In this document: positions 9,801 to 17,310 of the stretch, piece after piece
Position numbering within the stretch: the first letter of the stretch is position 1
Layout of the letters: each line of letters starts with the position of its first letter
Source: JAWKRB01 sp041389885
GTDB lineage: Bacteria > Myxococcota_A > Polyangia > Polyangiales > Ga0077539
DNA length: 64,000 nt
NCBI GenBank assembly: GCA_041389885.1
Contig: JAWKRB010000020.1
Location: forward strand, 89,652 to 153,651
Direction: 5' to 3'
Notes under the pieces: generated by a model
Seen by the model: the letters and a program-made list of their open reading frames with translations, nothing else
Databases searched by the model: none
What the model was told of the DNA's origin: nothing
Program-made: the position numbers and the translations under genes

Positions 9801-10830
9801 GGCGCTGCGGCGCTCCCTCGACGCGCCGGGGGGCGACCTGCTTCGAGGCGCGCGGCTCCTCGCCCTGGGGCTCTCGGGCGACGCCACGGCCCTCACGCGC
9901 TCCGCCCCGATGGCGGGCGGAGGGTACTTCGTGACCGCGGCGTCGATCGCCCTGGCGCCCGCGAGGTCCCCCGACGCGACGCGCTGCGCCGAGGCGGTGA
10001 GCCCCTTTCTCTTCTCCGCCGTCGCGGCGGCGGCGCCTCGGGGACTCACCCTGGCGCGCGTCGCGGCCTCGACCCTGGCGCGGTGCGGCGAGCGCGGGTC
10101 GCCCCTGGCGGAGGTCTCGGCGGAGTCTGCGCAGAGCCCCTACGCGCTCTTCGAGGCGCGCCTCGGCCCGGCGCCCGCGGACGACGCCGGCCTGGCGGCG
10201 GCCCAGCGCTTCGCGCCGCAGATCGCCGCCGCCGCGAGCGCCGCGATGGTCCTGCCCGAGAGCCAGGCGGCGGTGCGGGGAGCCCTCGCGGACCCGCTGA
10301 GCTTTCCCCCCCTCGTGGCGCGGGCGGCCTCCCCCGAGGCCCTCGCTGCGCCCCGCGCCGCGGTGATCGCCGCGGTGGCGCCGAGCCTCCGCGTCTCCGC
10401 CGCGTCGCCCGACGCGCAGGCGCGGCGCGAGTCGTTGAGAATTCTCGCCCTCGGCGACGCCGCCGCGCGAGGGTGGGCCCGCGAGCTCATCGCCCGCGAG
10501 ACAGACCCCTCCATCGCCGAGCTGGGCCTCTCCGCGCTGCGCCTCCAACGCGGAGAGATTCAGGGCGGGAGCCTCGACGTCGGACCGACTCGCCCGTGGT
10601 CCCTGCGCCTCGCGGAGGTCGAGGCCCTCGCGCGAGGCGGCGGCGCGGGCGCCGTCGAGCCCCTCGCGCGGGCGCTCCGGGGCGACGAGAGCGCGTGGGT
10701 GCGCGCCGCGGCGGCGCAGGGGCTCGGGGCCTTCTCGTCCGAGCCCGCGGCGCGCGCGGCGCTGACGGCGGCGGCCGAAGACCCCGACCCCGCCGTGCGC
10801 GAGGCCGCGCGCGAGGCGCTCTCGCCGTGA
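6850..10830 (+). CDS. Large secreted TPR and HEAT-repeat scaffold protein
   Basis: A 1326-residue exported protein. A signal peptide (RLALILAAGLLAAPTVHAQ) is followed by an Arg/Pro/Thr-rich linker to about residue 58. About twenty tetratricopeptide units then cover residues 70-850 (for example EALEHLTAALSLTRDRSAQA and GNTASAIAALRRALALNDRL), and HEAT-like repeats cover about 880-1326 (ALELLGHLGNPGAAPALL near 880; WVRAAAAQGLGAFSSEPAAR near 1285). Such proteins act as periplasmic or outer-membrane assembly scaffolds; no catalytic motif is visible. The TPR-to-HEAT join falls near residue 850. The stop overlaps the next gene by a GTGA. The sequence is intact across 4 kb, in contrast to the frameshifted genes elsewhere. 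Function is unknown beyond protein-protein interaction. Confidence 0.85.
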   Translation: MRLALILAAGLLAAPTVHAQDWGDGPARPTRPRRPTRPRPPARPRPPTTTATPPSPAAAHDRRDRAVAHLLDALLRNTADAPAMLPVLTRMVRERDGHLDGLLADLRARAEAAPPSAAATFLLGELMRQEGRLEDALARLRAAAALAPQDPAPRRSLGELHRQMDHRAEALEHLTAALSLTRDRSAQADILRALVALSVAGGDVAQARAHHARLTALFPGSAAVRRELADALMGQRLYREAATEFESLTRALAGDNRVLPASLRDLGRAQLRAGDADAALAALRRALRLVGADAGVRRELYDEVTEIYTQRNALDEWITQLQTREPASRERWMLLGRLLAGRGRIDEAIAATRRAVDLRPADVDGHIALIQLLTQAARLDELLAARRRLVAAAPRTPQYVTDLADDLLRSGRRAEALQLLAQASARAGSDSEVHERLAQAYARLGEQRLALRETELMARAAPDDPDALEALGERYLEQGDEARAMSTWARIRDGARDRGRGLAALAEVYARHDRLNEALATFREALAIRGDQLDWHKGLAIVQERLRLLDDAVASWRRVLELASGQRELQREARSRIVNLWHVQGRLPSMIAGLQRAFHATPPDAEAGRDLAEALARLRRNDEAEAVLNELAATDPNDVPTLVTLERVRTQRGDLDGAMEALRTLVRVDARNAREWYQRLAAHALSLHRDEEALDAAAHAVRLNPDDASGHLRLAELYRARGNTASAIAALRRALALNDRLYPTYFQLADLHLGRDESREAIDLYRRVIRLAQDDELVARAGRTAVQIALATDGAEELERDLLAASAAAPARVVLRRLLVDLYRGLSRPHVNALRFGDAAAAARARAALARYGAGAQALLDTLSEPASPQRDAALELLGHLGNPGAAPALLTLAERADASLALRREALRAAASVADARVLPRLVALSASSDGVLSSTALWALGRVASPAALAALLRVFDDVRRPQQQATAALLLAGRREPAARAALRRSLDAPGGDLLRGARLLALGLSGDATALTRSAPMAGGGYFVTAASIALAPARSPDATRCAEAVSPFLFSAVAAAAPRGLTLARVAASTLARCGERGSPLAEVSAESAQSPYALFEARLGPAPADDAGLAAAQRFAPQIAAAASAAMVLPESQAAVRGALADPLSFPPLVARAASPEALAAPRAAVIAAVAPSLRVSAASPDAQARRESLRILALGDAAARGWARELIARETDPSIAELGLSALRLQRGEIQGGSLDVGPTRPWSLRLAEVEALARGGGAGAVEPLARALRGDESAWVRAAAAQGLGAFSSEPAARAALTAAAEDPDPAVREAAREALSP

Positions 10831-11165
10831 GCGACGCGCTGCGCGAGATGCTCCGCGCGGCGATCGAGGGCGACGCCGCGGCGCTCGCTCGGGTGCTGCA
10901 CCCTCGGGTGCGCCTCCGCCGCATGGACGGCGCCGACGTGCTCGGGCGGCAGGCGGTGCTCTCGGCGCTCGCCGTCGCGCAGCCCGGGTCGGGTTACGCC
11001 TTCGAGGCCCCCCTGCCCGACGGGTGGGCCCTCTCGTTGCGGGTCGAAGGCGTGCCGGGCGCGCTGCGCTTCACGCTGCGCGGACGCTGTCGGCAGGGTC
11101 GGCTCGACGAGATCTGGGTCGCCCCAGACGACCCTCAGGTGCCGACGCGGCGCAGCGCCACGTGA
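10827..11165 (+). CDS. Small NTF2/SnoaL-like protein, translationally coupled
   Basis: A 112-residue protein whose GTG start overlaps the stop of the TPR/HEAT gene. The layout of a first helix pair (ALREMLRAAIEGDAAALARVL) followed by HPRVRLRRMDGADVLGRQAV and then curved beta strands (GWALSLRVEGVPGALRFTL, GRLDEIWVA) resembles the NTF2-like cone fold (SnoaL or nuclear-transport-factor type). No catalytic residues can be assigned. Tight coupling to the scaffold protein suggests it works with it. The 3' end overlaps the convergent gene by 31 bases. The family assignment is from fold pattern only. Confidence 0.55.
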   Translation: MSDALREMLRAAIEGDAAALARVLHPRVRLRRMDGADVLGRQAVLSALAVAQPGSGYAFEAPLPDGWALSLRVEGVPGALRFTLRGRCRQGRLDEIWVAPDDPQVPTRRSAT

Positions 11166-11368
11166 TCGTCGCGGTCGACGGCGAGCTCCGCGGGGCGCTC
11201 GCCCACGCGAGACACCGACACGACCTTCATGGTCGGCCAGCGGGCCGTGGCCTCGCGCGTCGCCTGCGCCGCGGTGCGGGCGCCGAGGAACACCGTCTGC
11301 CGCTCCCCGTCTTTATCGCGCAGCGGTCGAATCACGATCTCAAATCGGTGGGTCAGGGATCCGATCAC
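11135..11368 (-). CDS. Small hypothetical protein
   Basis: A 77-residue protein with no recognised family. It contains two likely beta strands (HRFEIVIRPLRDKDGERQTVFL), a helix (TAAQATREATARWPTMKV) and an acidic/basic tail. The spacing looks like a small alpha/beta fold of the type that modifies or binds short peptides, but this is only an impression. GTG 11368 is preceded by a TAGGAT box ending 7 nt upstream, which supports both the start and the reality of the gene. It lies 20 bases from the moaE stop, on the same strand but downstream of it, and may be transcribed separately. Confidence 0.6.
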   Translation of the reverse strand: MIGSLTHRFEIVIRPLRDKDGERQTVFLGARTAAQATREATARWPTMKVVSVSRVGERPAELAVDRDDHVALRRVGT

Positions 11369-11375
11369 GGTCGAG

Positions 11376-11381
11376 ATCCTA
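11376..11381 (-). promoter_or_regulatory. Putative -10 box TAGGAT of the 77-residue gene
   Basis: TAGGAT ends 7 nt before GTG 11368, the same geometry as several other first genes in the window. Confidence 0.45.
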
Positions 11382-11388
11382 ACGCGAG

Positions 11389-11853
11389 TCAGCGACCGAT
11401 GTCACGATCGTGACCACCGTGGCCCTCGTGGCCGCAGCGCGCGTCGTGCCAGCCGACCCAGTGCGGACCCTCGGGGCCCCACTCGCGCTTCCAGATCGGC
11501 ACCCTCGCCTTGATCTCGTCGATGAGCCGTCGGCAGGCCTTGAAGGCCTCGCCCCGATGCGGCGCGCTGGCCGCGCAGACGACCGCGAGGTCGCCGACGC
11601 GAAGGTCGCCCACGCGGTGCGCCACCGCCAGCCGCGCCTCGGGGATCTCCGCGGAGATCTCCGCCCCGATGCGCCGCATCTCGGCGAGGGCCATGGTCTC
11701 GTAGGCCTCGTACTCCAGCCGGGTCACCGGGAGCCCCTCGCTCTCGTCGCGCACGGCGCCCACGAAGATCGACACGCCCCCCGCCGAGGGGTGCGCGACC
11801 GCCGCGAGGCAGGCGTCCACCGAGAGGGGGGACTCGGAGATCGAGAAGGTCAC
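11389..11853 (-). CDS. moaE: Molybdopterin synthase catalytic subunit MoaE with His-rich tail
   Basis: MoaE with the sulfur carrier MoaD converts cyclic pyranopterin monophosphate to molybdopterin in the cytoplasm. The 154-residue product shows GGVSIFVGAVRDESEG near residue 25, RLEYEAYETMALAEM near 47, AHRVGDLRVGD near 77 and the active-site region HRGEAFKACRRLIDEIKARV followed by PIWKREWGP, with the conserved lysines. The C-terminus carries HDARCGHEGHGGHDRD, a histidine-rich extension that could bind metal. GTG 11853 overlaps the moaC stop (GTGA), so the two genes are coupled. No moaD or moaA is present in the window; they must be elsewhere. Confidence 0.92.
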   Translation of the reverse strand: MTFSISESPLSVDACLAAVAHPSAGGVSIFVGAVRDESEGLPVTRLEYEAYETMALAEMRRIGAEISAEIPEARLAVAHRVGDLRVGDLAVVCAASAPHRGEAFKACRRLIDEIKARVPIWKREWGPEGPHWVGWHDARCGHEGHGGHDRDIGR

Positions 11854-12338
11854 GGCCCGCCCTCGCGGGTCCAGTGGCCGCTGCGCCCGCCCTGCTTCTC
11901 GAGGAGCACCACGCGCTCGATGGCGACGCCGCGCTCGAGCCCCTTGACCATGTCGTAGAGCGCGAGGGCGCCGACGCTCGCGCCCACCATCGCCTCCATC
12001 TCGACCCCCGTGCGATCGCGCGCCTCGGAGGCGACCGTGATCGTCGCGCCGCGCTCGTCCCACTCGACGGCGACCTGCACCGACGTGAGCTGCACCGCGT
12101 GGCACAGCGGGATCACCTCGGGCGTGCGCTTCGCGGCCATCACCGCCGACAGGCGCACCGTGGCCTCGATGTTCCCCTTGGGCGCGTCGCCCGCGCGCGC
12201 CGCGGCGGCCGTCTCGGGCGCCATCGTGACCCGCGCCTGCGCCACCGCGCGACGCACGGTCACCGACTTCTCCCCCACGTCCACCATCCTCACCGCGCCC
12301 CGCTCGTCGAGGTGCGTCGGTCGCTCTCCGTCGCTCAT
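11850..12338 (-). CDS. moaC: Cyclic pyranopterin monophosphate synthase MoaC
   Basis: MoaC rearranges the MoaA product to cyclic pyranopterin monophosphate, the first stable intermediate of molybdenum cofactor synthesis. The 162-residue product has the normal length. Signatures are RMVDVGEKSVTVRRAVA at the N-terminus, KGNIEATVRLSAVMAAKRT, the active-site LCHAVQLTSV (LCHP in most homologues) and GVEMEAMVGASVGALALYDM. The lysine after YDM (YDMVKG) matches the conserved catalytic lysine. The start at 12338 follows a GGGGG tract that may serve as a weak ribosome site. The gene is coupled to moaE. Confidence 0.95.
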   Translation of the reverse strand: MSDGERPTHLDERGAVRMVDVGEKSVTVRRAVAQARVTMAPETAAAARAGDAPKGNIEATVRLSAVMAAKRTPEVIPLCHAVQLTSVQVAVEWDERGATITVASEARDRTGVEMEAMVGASVGALALYDMVKGLERGVAIERVVLLEKQGGRSGHWTREGGP

Positions 12339-12461
12339 CCCCCGAGCATCGCGCCATCTCTCACGCCGCGTCTACGACGCACGCCGGACGGATTATGTCC
12401 ACCGCGAGCGCGCCTCGGCTTGTGCGCGGGGGCCTGACGTGGCCACCGTTGGGCATCGACC

Positions 12462-13310
12462 GTGAGCGCGCCGCTGCAACCCAGAAGCCAGCACCTCGTC
12501 CCTCCGGGGATCGCCGCCCGGCGCCCCCTCGGGCGCGAGGAGTTCGTGGCCTTCGACACCGAGACCACGGGGCTCTGGTGGGCCGAGCGCCTGGTCGAGA
12601 TCGCCGCGGTGCGCTTTCGCGGCGACGAGGTCCTCGGGCGCTGGTCGGCGCTGGTGAACCCTGGGCGCCCGATGCCCGAGCACGTGGTGCCCATTCACGG
12701 CATCGACGACGCCATGGTGCGCGACGCCCCCGACGCGGCGACGGCCCTCGAGGGCTTTCGCGCCTTCGCCGCGGGGGCCACGCTCCTGGCGCACCACGCC
12801 CGCTTCGACCGGGACATCGTCGCCGCCGAGTTCGCCCGCGCGGGGTCGGCGCCCCCCGACGCGCCAATCTACTGCACCCTGGCCCTCGCGCGGCGAGAGA
12901 TCCCCGAGTCGCCGCGGCACGGGCTGGTGAAGCTCTCGGCGTTTCTGGGCGTCGGCGCCGCCGAGGGGCCGCACCGGGCGGCGCAGGACGCGGAGCAGAC
13001 GCGCAGGGTCTTTCTCGCCTGCGCCCAGCGCATGGGGGCCGAGGCGACCCTCGACGCGCTCCCTCCGCCCCGACGCTTCGACGGAGGCCCGAGGGCGCTG
13101 CGGCGCTGGCCGAAGCGGCTCCGGGGCGCGCGGCGCGCGATGCTGCGAGGGGGCGAGGTGGTGGTCGCGCTCCGGGGCGGCGGGTCGCTGCGCGGGGTGA
13201 TCGTCGCGGCGCTGGAGCGGCACGGGGAGCTCGCCCTCGACCTGCTCACGGCCGAGGGGCGCCGGGGGCTCCGCGCCTCGAGGGTCGCGTCGGTGCGCCG
13301 AGTGCGATAG
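12462..13310 (+). CDS. DnaQ-like 3'-5' exonuclease (DEDDh) with extra C-terminal domain
   Basis: A 282-residue exonuclease of the DnaQ/epsilon superfamily that may proofread or trim DNA or RNA. The DEDDh residues are visible: FDTETTG (Exo I, near residue 32), HHARFDRD (Exo II, near 108) and HRAAQDAEQT (Exo III with the catalytic His and Asp, near 170). Residues about 200-282 form a basic Arg-rich tail with beta strands (GGEVVVALRGGGSLRGVIV) reminiscent of an SH3-like nucleic-acid-binding module, not typical of E. coli epsilon. It may be a stand-alone exonuclease rather than the Pol III subunit. GTG 12462 is used; the start is moderately sure. Confidence 0.85.
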   Translation: MSAPLQPRSQHLVPPGIAARRPLGREEFVAFDTETTGLWWAERLVEIAAVRFRGDEVLGRWSALVNPGRPMPEHVVPIHGIDDAMVRDAPDAATALEGFRAFAAGATLLAHHARFDRDIVAAEFARAGSAPPDAPIYCTLALARREIPESPRHGLVKLSAFLGVGAAEGPHRAAQDAEQTRRVFLACAQRMGAEATLDALPPPRRFDGGPRALRRWPKRLRGARRAMLRGGEVVVALRGGGSLRGVIVAALERHGELALDLLTAEGRRGLRASRVASVRRVR

Positions 13311-13329
13311 AGGGAGCGCGGTTCATCCC

Positions 13330-15015
13330 GTGCTGTTCGACAACGTCCTACGCTTCGTCGCACTCATCGGCGCGCTGGTCTTCGTGCACGAGCTCGGGCA
13401 CTTCGTCTGGGCGCGGGTGTTCGGGGTCAAGGTGCTGAAATTCTCCCTGGGCTTCGGCCCGAGGGTGATCGGGTACCGCCACGGAGAGACGGACTACTGC
13501 GTCTCGCTGATCCCCATCGGCGGGTACGTGAAGATGCTCGGCGAAGACCCGAGCGACCGCATCGCCCACGAGGACGTCCCCCGCGCGTTTCACAACCAGC
13601 GGCTGTGGAAGCGCTTCGTCATCGTGCTCGCGGGCCCGGCGATGTCCCTGCTCTTTCCGGTGGGGCTGTATTTCGTGGTGTTCCTGGGCAACACCGACCT
13701 GCTGCCGCCGGTGATCGGCACGGTGGTCGAGGGCTACCCCGCGGAGTCAAAGCTGCTCCCCGGCGACCGCGTGCTGGCCATCGACGGCGTCGAGGTGCGC
13801 TCGTTTCGCGAGGTGCGCGAGGCCATCGCCGCGTCGCCCGACGCCCCGCTCACCTTCGACGTCGCCCGCGGCGAGACCCAGGTCACCGTGCGGGTGACCC
13901 CGGTCTCGGTGCGCGCGCCGCGCTCCGTCGACGACGCAGAGAGCACGGGGTTCCTCGGCGTCGCGCCGGGCTTCGCCCTGCCGGTCATCGGCGTGCGCGG
14001 GCCGAGCTCGCCCGCCATGGCCGCGGGCCTGCGGAGCTTCGACATCATCACGATGTACGCGGGCATTCCCATTCGCCGCCGGGTCGACCTCGACCGGGTG
14101 CTGGGGCTCAGCCGCGGCGCCACGGTGCCCGTCGCGTACCTCCGACCGCAGCGCGTGGAGCGCGCCGCCGGCGGGCTGATGGACCTCGAGGTGCTCACCC
14201 CCGCCATCGCGCTGTTCACCCCCGAGGCGGGCGTCGGGAGCGTGCCCCAGCGCACCGGCATCGACTCCTCGGACCTCTACGTCTCCGACGTCGACCCCGA
14301 CGGGCCGGAGCGCCAGATGGGCCTGCGCCGCGGCGCTCGGATCATCGCCCTCGACGACGTCCCCGTGCCCTCCTGGGAGGTCTTTCGCGAGCGCATCACC
14401 GAGGGGCCCCAGCGCCTCCGCGCGCTGCGCTTCTCCCTCGACGGGCATGAGTCCGCGGGCGCCTTCGCGCTGCGCCCGACCGTGTGGAGCGACGAGTTCG
14501 GTCAGCGGCACAGCCGCCTCGCCCTGGGCATCGAGCGCTGGTCCCCCGCAGTGACCGAGGCGATGGTGCCCAACCCCTCGCCCGTGCTCCACGCCGCGCG
14601 CAGCGCGTGGCGGGAGACCGGCGACGTGCTGCGCTTTCTCACCACGACGCTGGTCCACATGGTGCGCGGTCGCGTGCCGATGTCTTCGGTGGGCGGGCCC
14701 ATCATGATCTATGACGTCTCCCGAAGCAGCGCGGGCGCGGGCCCCTGGGGCTTCATGCGGCTCATGGCCCTGGTGAGCCTGAACCTCGGGCTGTTGAACC
14801 TCCTGCCGATCCCCGTGCTCGACGGCGGGCACCTGCTGTTCTTCGCCCTCGAGGCCGTGACCCGGCGGCCGGTGAAGCTCTGGGTGCGGCAGACGCTCTC
14901 GGCCCTCGGGCTGCTGGTGCTCCTGGGCTTCATGGCCCTCGCGCTCCACAACGACCTCGCGCGGCGGGGCGCCCCCCCAGAGCCGCTGCCCTCCGACGTC
15001 TCGCCGAGGCGCTGA
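13330..15015 (+). CDS. rseP: RseP-type site-2 metalloprotease with three PDZ-like domains
   Basis: An intramembrane zinc protease of family M50 (RseP/YaeL), which cleaves anti-sigma factors or other membrane proteins within the bilayer. HELGH is at residue 21-25 in the first helix, followed by GFGPRVIGYRHGETDYCVS and PIGGYVKMLGED. The C-terminal metal-binding block is LNLLPIPVLDGGHLLFFALE near residue 490. At 561 residues it is about 110 longer than E. coli RseP. The reason is three PDZ-like segments: 130-195 (GTVVEGYPAESKLLPGDRVL), 208-280 (GVRGPSSPAMAAGL) and 315-375 (SDVDPDGPERQMGLRRG). GTG 13330 is the start. The upstream exonuclease ends 19 bases earlier. Confidence 0.92.
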   Translation: MLFDNVLRFVALIGALVFVHELGHFVWARVFGVKVLKFSLGFGPRVIGYRHGETDYCVSLIPIGGYVKMLGEDPSDRIAHEDVPRAFHNQRLWKRFVIVLAGPAMSLLFPVGLYFVVFLGNTDLLPPVIGTVVEGYPAESKLLPGDRVLAIDGVEVRSFREVREAIAASPDAPLTFDVARGETQVTVRVTPVSVRAPRSVDDAESTGFLGVAPGFALPVIGVRGPSSPAMAAGLRSFDIITMYAGIPIRRRVDLDRVLGLSRGATVPVAYLRPQRVERAAGGLMDLEVLTPAIALFTPEAGVGSVPQRTGIDSSDLYVSDVDPDGPERQMGLRRGARIIALDDVPVPSWEVFRERITEGPQRLRALRFSLDGHESAGAFALRPTVWSDEFGQRHSRLALGIERWSPAVTEAMVPNPSPVLHAARSAWRETGDVLRFLTTTLVHMVRGRVPMSSVGGPIMIYDVSRSSAGAGPWGFMRLMALVSLNLGLLNLLPIPVLDGGHLLFFALEAVTRRPVKLWVRQTLSALGLLVLLGFMALALHNDLARRGAPPEPLPSDVSPRR

Positions 15016-15085
15016 GGGCCGCAGAAACGCGCTCCGCGACGGCCCGCGCCCCTCGCGGACCGTCGCACCGCCGCGCAGCTTCGGG

Positions 15086-15091
15086 TACTGT
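15086..15091 (+). promoter_or_regulatory. Putative -10 box TACTGT of the gene at 15098
   Basis: TACTGT ends 6 nt before ATG 15098, predicting a leaderless transcript. Confidence 0.5.
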
Positions 15092-15097
15092 GCGCAC

Positions 15098-16203
15098 ATG
15101 TCCCGCCATCTCGCGGTGTCGCTGGAGCCATCCGACGCGTTTCTCGCGCTGCTCCGCCTCAAGGCGGCCTCTGAAGTAGGCCGCTGGCCCGCGCAGCTCT
15201 CGGGTCGCTTTCGCGGCACCATCGAGCGCGAGTTCGCCGCGCTCGAGAACACCGTGCGCACCCTCGGGGTCTGCTACGCCGACCTCGAAGAGCGCGGCAT
15301 CGCGACCGTCGACCGCTCGGCCCACTCGCGCTTCGGCGACATCGACTCGGCGATCCACCTCGGCGCCTGCCCGATCGAGGTGTCGGTCGACATGGACCAC
15401 CTCAAGGTCGCCCTCGAGCGCGGCGACCGCGACACCCGCGCGAGCATGGCCACCCTCGCGTCGTCGCTGCGCATGGCCCTCTGGTACGCCGTGCGCACCG
15501 ACCTGCTGGTGTGCATCCAGCTCCAGCGCTCGGGCGAAGACCTCACCCCCGACGCCGCGCTGCGCTTCGTCGACGCCTACCTGGTGGCGGCGTGGAGCGG
15601 CGCCGAGCCCCCGCAGCCGCCCCTCCCCTCGCCCGAGCTGGGCGCCGACCTCGCCCCCATCGGCGCGTTTCACACGCCGCCTCCGCCGGGGGAGAACGCG
15701 CTGCTGCCGAATCAGGAGTCCACCGCGGTCTTCAAGGTCGAGTCGCTGGGCGAGCTCGACCCGCAGCTCTTCGCCGGGTCGATGAACCTCAGCGCGGGCG
15801 CCCTCGCGACCATGGAGATGGACCGCCTGTCGCTCTCCGCCGCGGAGCCCAGCGCATGGGTCTGCTCCCCGCCCGCGTCCCCGCCGCCGCCCCCGCCGGG
15901 GGCGCGCGCGTGCTCTCCCTGGCCGCGCCGCCGCCGCCCCTCTCGAGCTTCGCCGAGCTCGACGGCACGGTGCTGCCGACGCTGCAGCTCAAGATCTCCG
16001 ACGTGCTGTCCGACGACGCGCAGTTCTTCCTCGCGCAGACCGGGGCGCGCTGGCCCTGCGACGCCTCGGAGCTCGAGAGCGCGCACCAGCTCCTGACCGA
16101 GCGCATCCGCCGCGACATCCCCGACGTCGACCCGGTCACCGCGTCGCAGTGGTTCGGGCGCCTCTCGCGCGGGTACGACGAGCTCCGTCGCTGGACGCGC
16201 TGA
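15098..16203 (+). CDS. Hypothetical two-part protein with Pro-rich linker (one frameshift)
   Basis: I do not recognise the family. The N-terminal 180 residues are a compact alpha/beta domain (LAVSLEPSDAFLALLRLKAA; HLGACPIEVSVDMDHLKVAL; MALWYAVRTDLLVCIQLQ). A Pro-rich linker follows, and a C-terminal helical domain (PTLQLKISDVLSDDAQFFLA; ASQWFGRLSRGYDELRRW) ends at 16203. The two parts lie in different frames. The shift falls near 15860-15905 within a C/G-rich Pro/Ala-coding tract, exactly where a homopolymer error is most likely. Without the shift the first frame would end in low-complexity sequence, so the joined 368-residue form is favoured. Transcribed from its own TANNNT box, upstream of the DUF1385 gene. 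Confidence 0.6.
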
Positions 16204-16219
16204 CTCGCCGCGAGAGTGC

Positions 16220-16225
16220 TACGCT
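16220..16225 (+). promoter_or_regulatory. Putative -10 box TACGCT of the DUF1385 gene
   Basis: TACGCT ends 9 nt before ATG 16235. Confidence 0.45.
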
Positions 16226-16234
16226 CCTCGGCCC

Positions 16235-17236
16235 ATGGCAGCGAACGTCGGCGGTCAGGCCGTCATTGAAGGCGTAATGATGCGCTCCCCGCGGTGTCTC
16301 ACCGTGGCGGTGCGCCGAAAGAGCAACGAGATCGTGCTGCGCGCGCAGCCGTGGCGCTCGGTGGTGCCCGAGGCGCTGCGCAAGATCCCGCTGGTGCGGG
16401 GCGCGCTCGTGCTCGTCGAGTCGATGCAGAACGGCTACGCCGCGCTGCGCTTCTCGGCGCAGGAGTACGAGGCCGACCTCCCCGAGGAGGAGCGCGGGAG
16501 CACCGGCGCCGAAGACTCGTCGGCGCAGCGGCTGGGCACGGTCTTCTCGATCCTGCTGCTGGTGGGTCTGCCGAAGATCCTCGCCTGGGCGACGGGGCGG
16601 CTGACCGGCGGCGAGCTCAACATGGCCGACCCCCGGTTTCACATCCTCGCGGGCTTCTTCAAGCTCGCGATCGTGATCGGCATGATGCTGCTGATGCGTC
16701 GAAACGCCGAGATGTACAGGGTTTTTCAGTATCACGGGGCCGAGCACAAGGCCATCGCGGTGCACGAGGCCGGGCTGCCGCTCACGGTCGAGAGCGCGCG
16801 CCGCTTCACCACCCGCCACGCGCGCTGCGGCACCACGTTCTTGATGGTGGTGGTGATCGTCTCCGTCGCGATCTTCGCGCTGGTGCTGCCGATGGTGCTC
16901 CCGCACAACGGCGGGCTGCTGAACGTCCTGGCGTCCATCGCGGTGAGCGTGCCGCTGATGTTCCCCATCGCGGGCTTCGCGTACGAGCTGCAGCGCCTGG
17001 GCGCGCGCTACGCCGACCACCCCATCGCGCAGGTCTTTCTCGCGCCGGGCTACCTCGTGCAGCGCATCACCACCGCCGAGCCCACCGACGACCAGGTCGA
17101 GATCGCCCTGGTGGCCCTGCAGAGCGCCCTGGAGAACGAGCGCGCCCTCGCGCCGTCTTCGCAGCCCGAGGTCGAGCCGGTGGTCACGCGCTACCCCGAC
17201 TTCGCGTCCTTCGCGACCGCGCACGGCGCGCTCTAG
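16235..17236 (+). CDS. DUF1385 (YqhQ-like) membrane protein
   Basis: A 333-residue protein of the DUF1385 family. It starts GGQAVIEGVMMRSPRCLTVA, the family's signature N-terminus, and continues with RKIPLVRGALVLVESM. There is a YHGAEHKAIAVHEAG block near residue 170 and RHARCGTTFLMVVVIVSV near 200. At least three membrane helices are predicted (near residues 105, 140 and 205-245). Biochemical function is unknown; in many bacteria the gene sits next to prfA, and this window keeps that order. The conserved HGAEHK and ARCGT motifs suggest a metal site. Residues after about 300 are divergent. Confidence 0.9.
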   Translation: MAANVGGQAVIEGVMMRSPRCLTVAVRRKSNEIVLRAQPWRSVVPEALRKIPLVRGALVLVESMQNGYAALRFSAQEYEADLPEEERGSTGAEDSSAQRLGTVFSILLLVGLPKILAWATGRLTGGELNMADPRFHILAGFFKLAIVIGMMLLMRRNAEMYRVFQYHGAEHKAIAVHEAGLPLTVESARRFTTRHARCGTTFLMVVVIVSVAIFALVLPMVLPHNGGLLNVLASIAVSVPLMFPIAGFAYELQRLGARYADHPIAQVFLAPGYLVQRITTAEPTDDQVEIALVALQSALENERALAPSSQPEVEPVVTRYPDFASFATAHGAL

Positions 17237-17310
17237 CGACGCCCGGCCTCGCCTCCCCCGAACGCCCCCTACGCCTCTCCGCCTCTCCGCGCACGGAGTC
17301 TCTCCCCGCC

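Noticed and set aside
6637..10548. A 1303-codon minus-strand frame opposite the TPR/HEAT gene
   Set aside because: Composition is Arg/Gly/Glu-biased with no motif, while the plus strand shows a signal peptide, TPR and HEAT repeats. It is a strand shadow.
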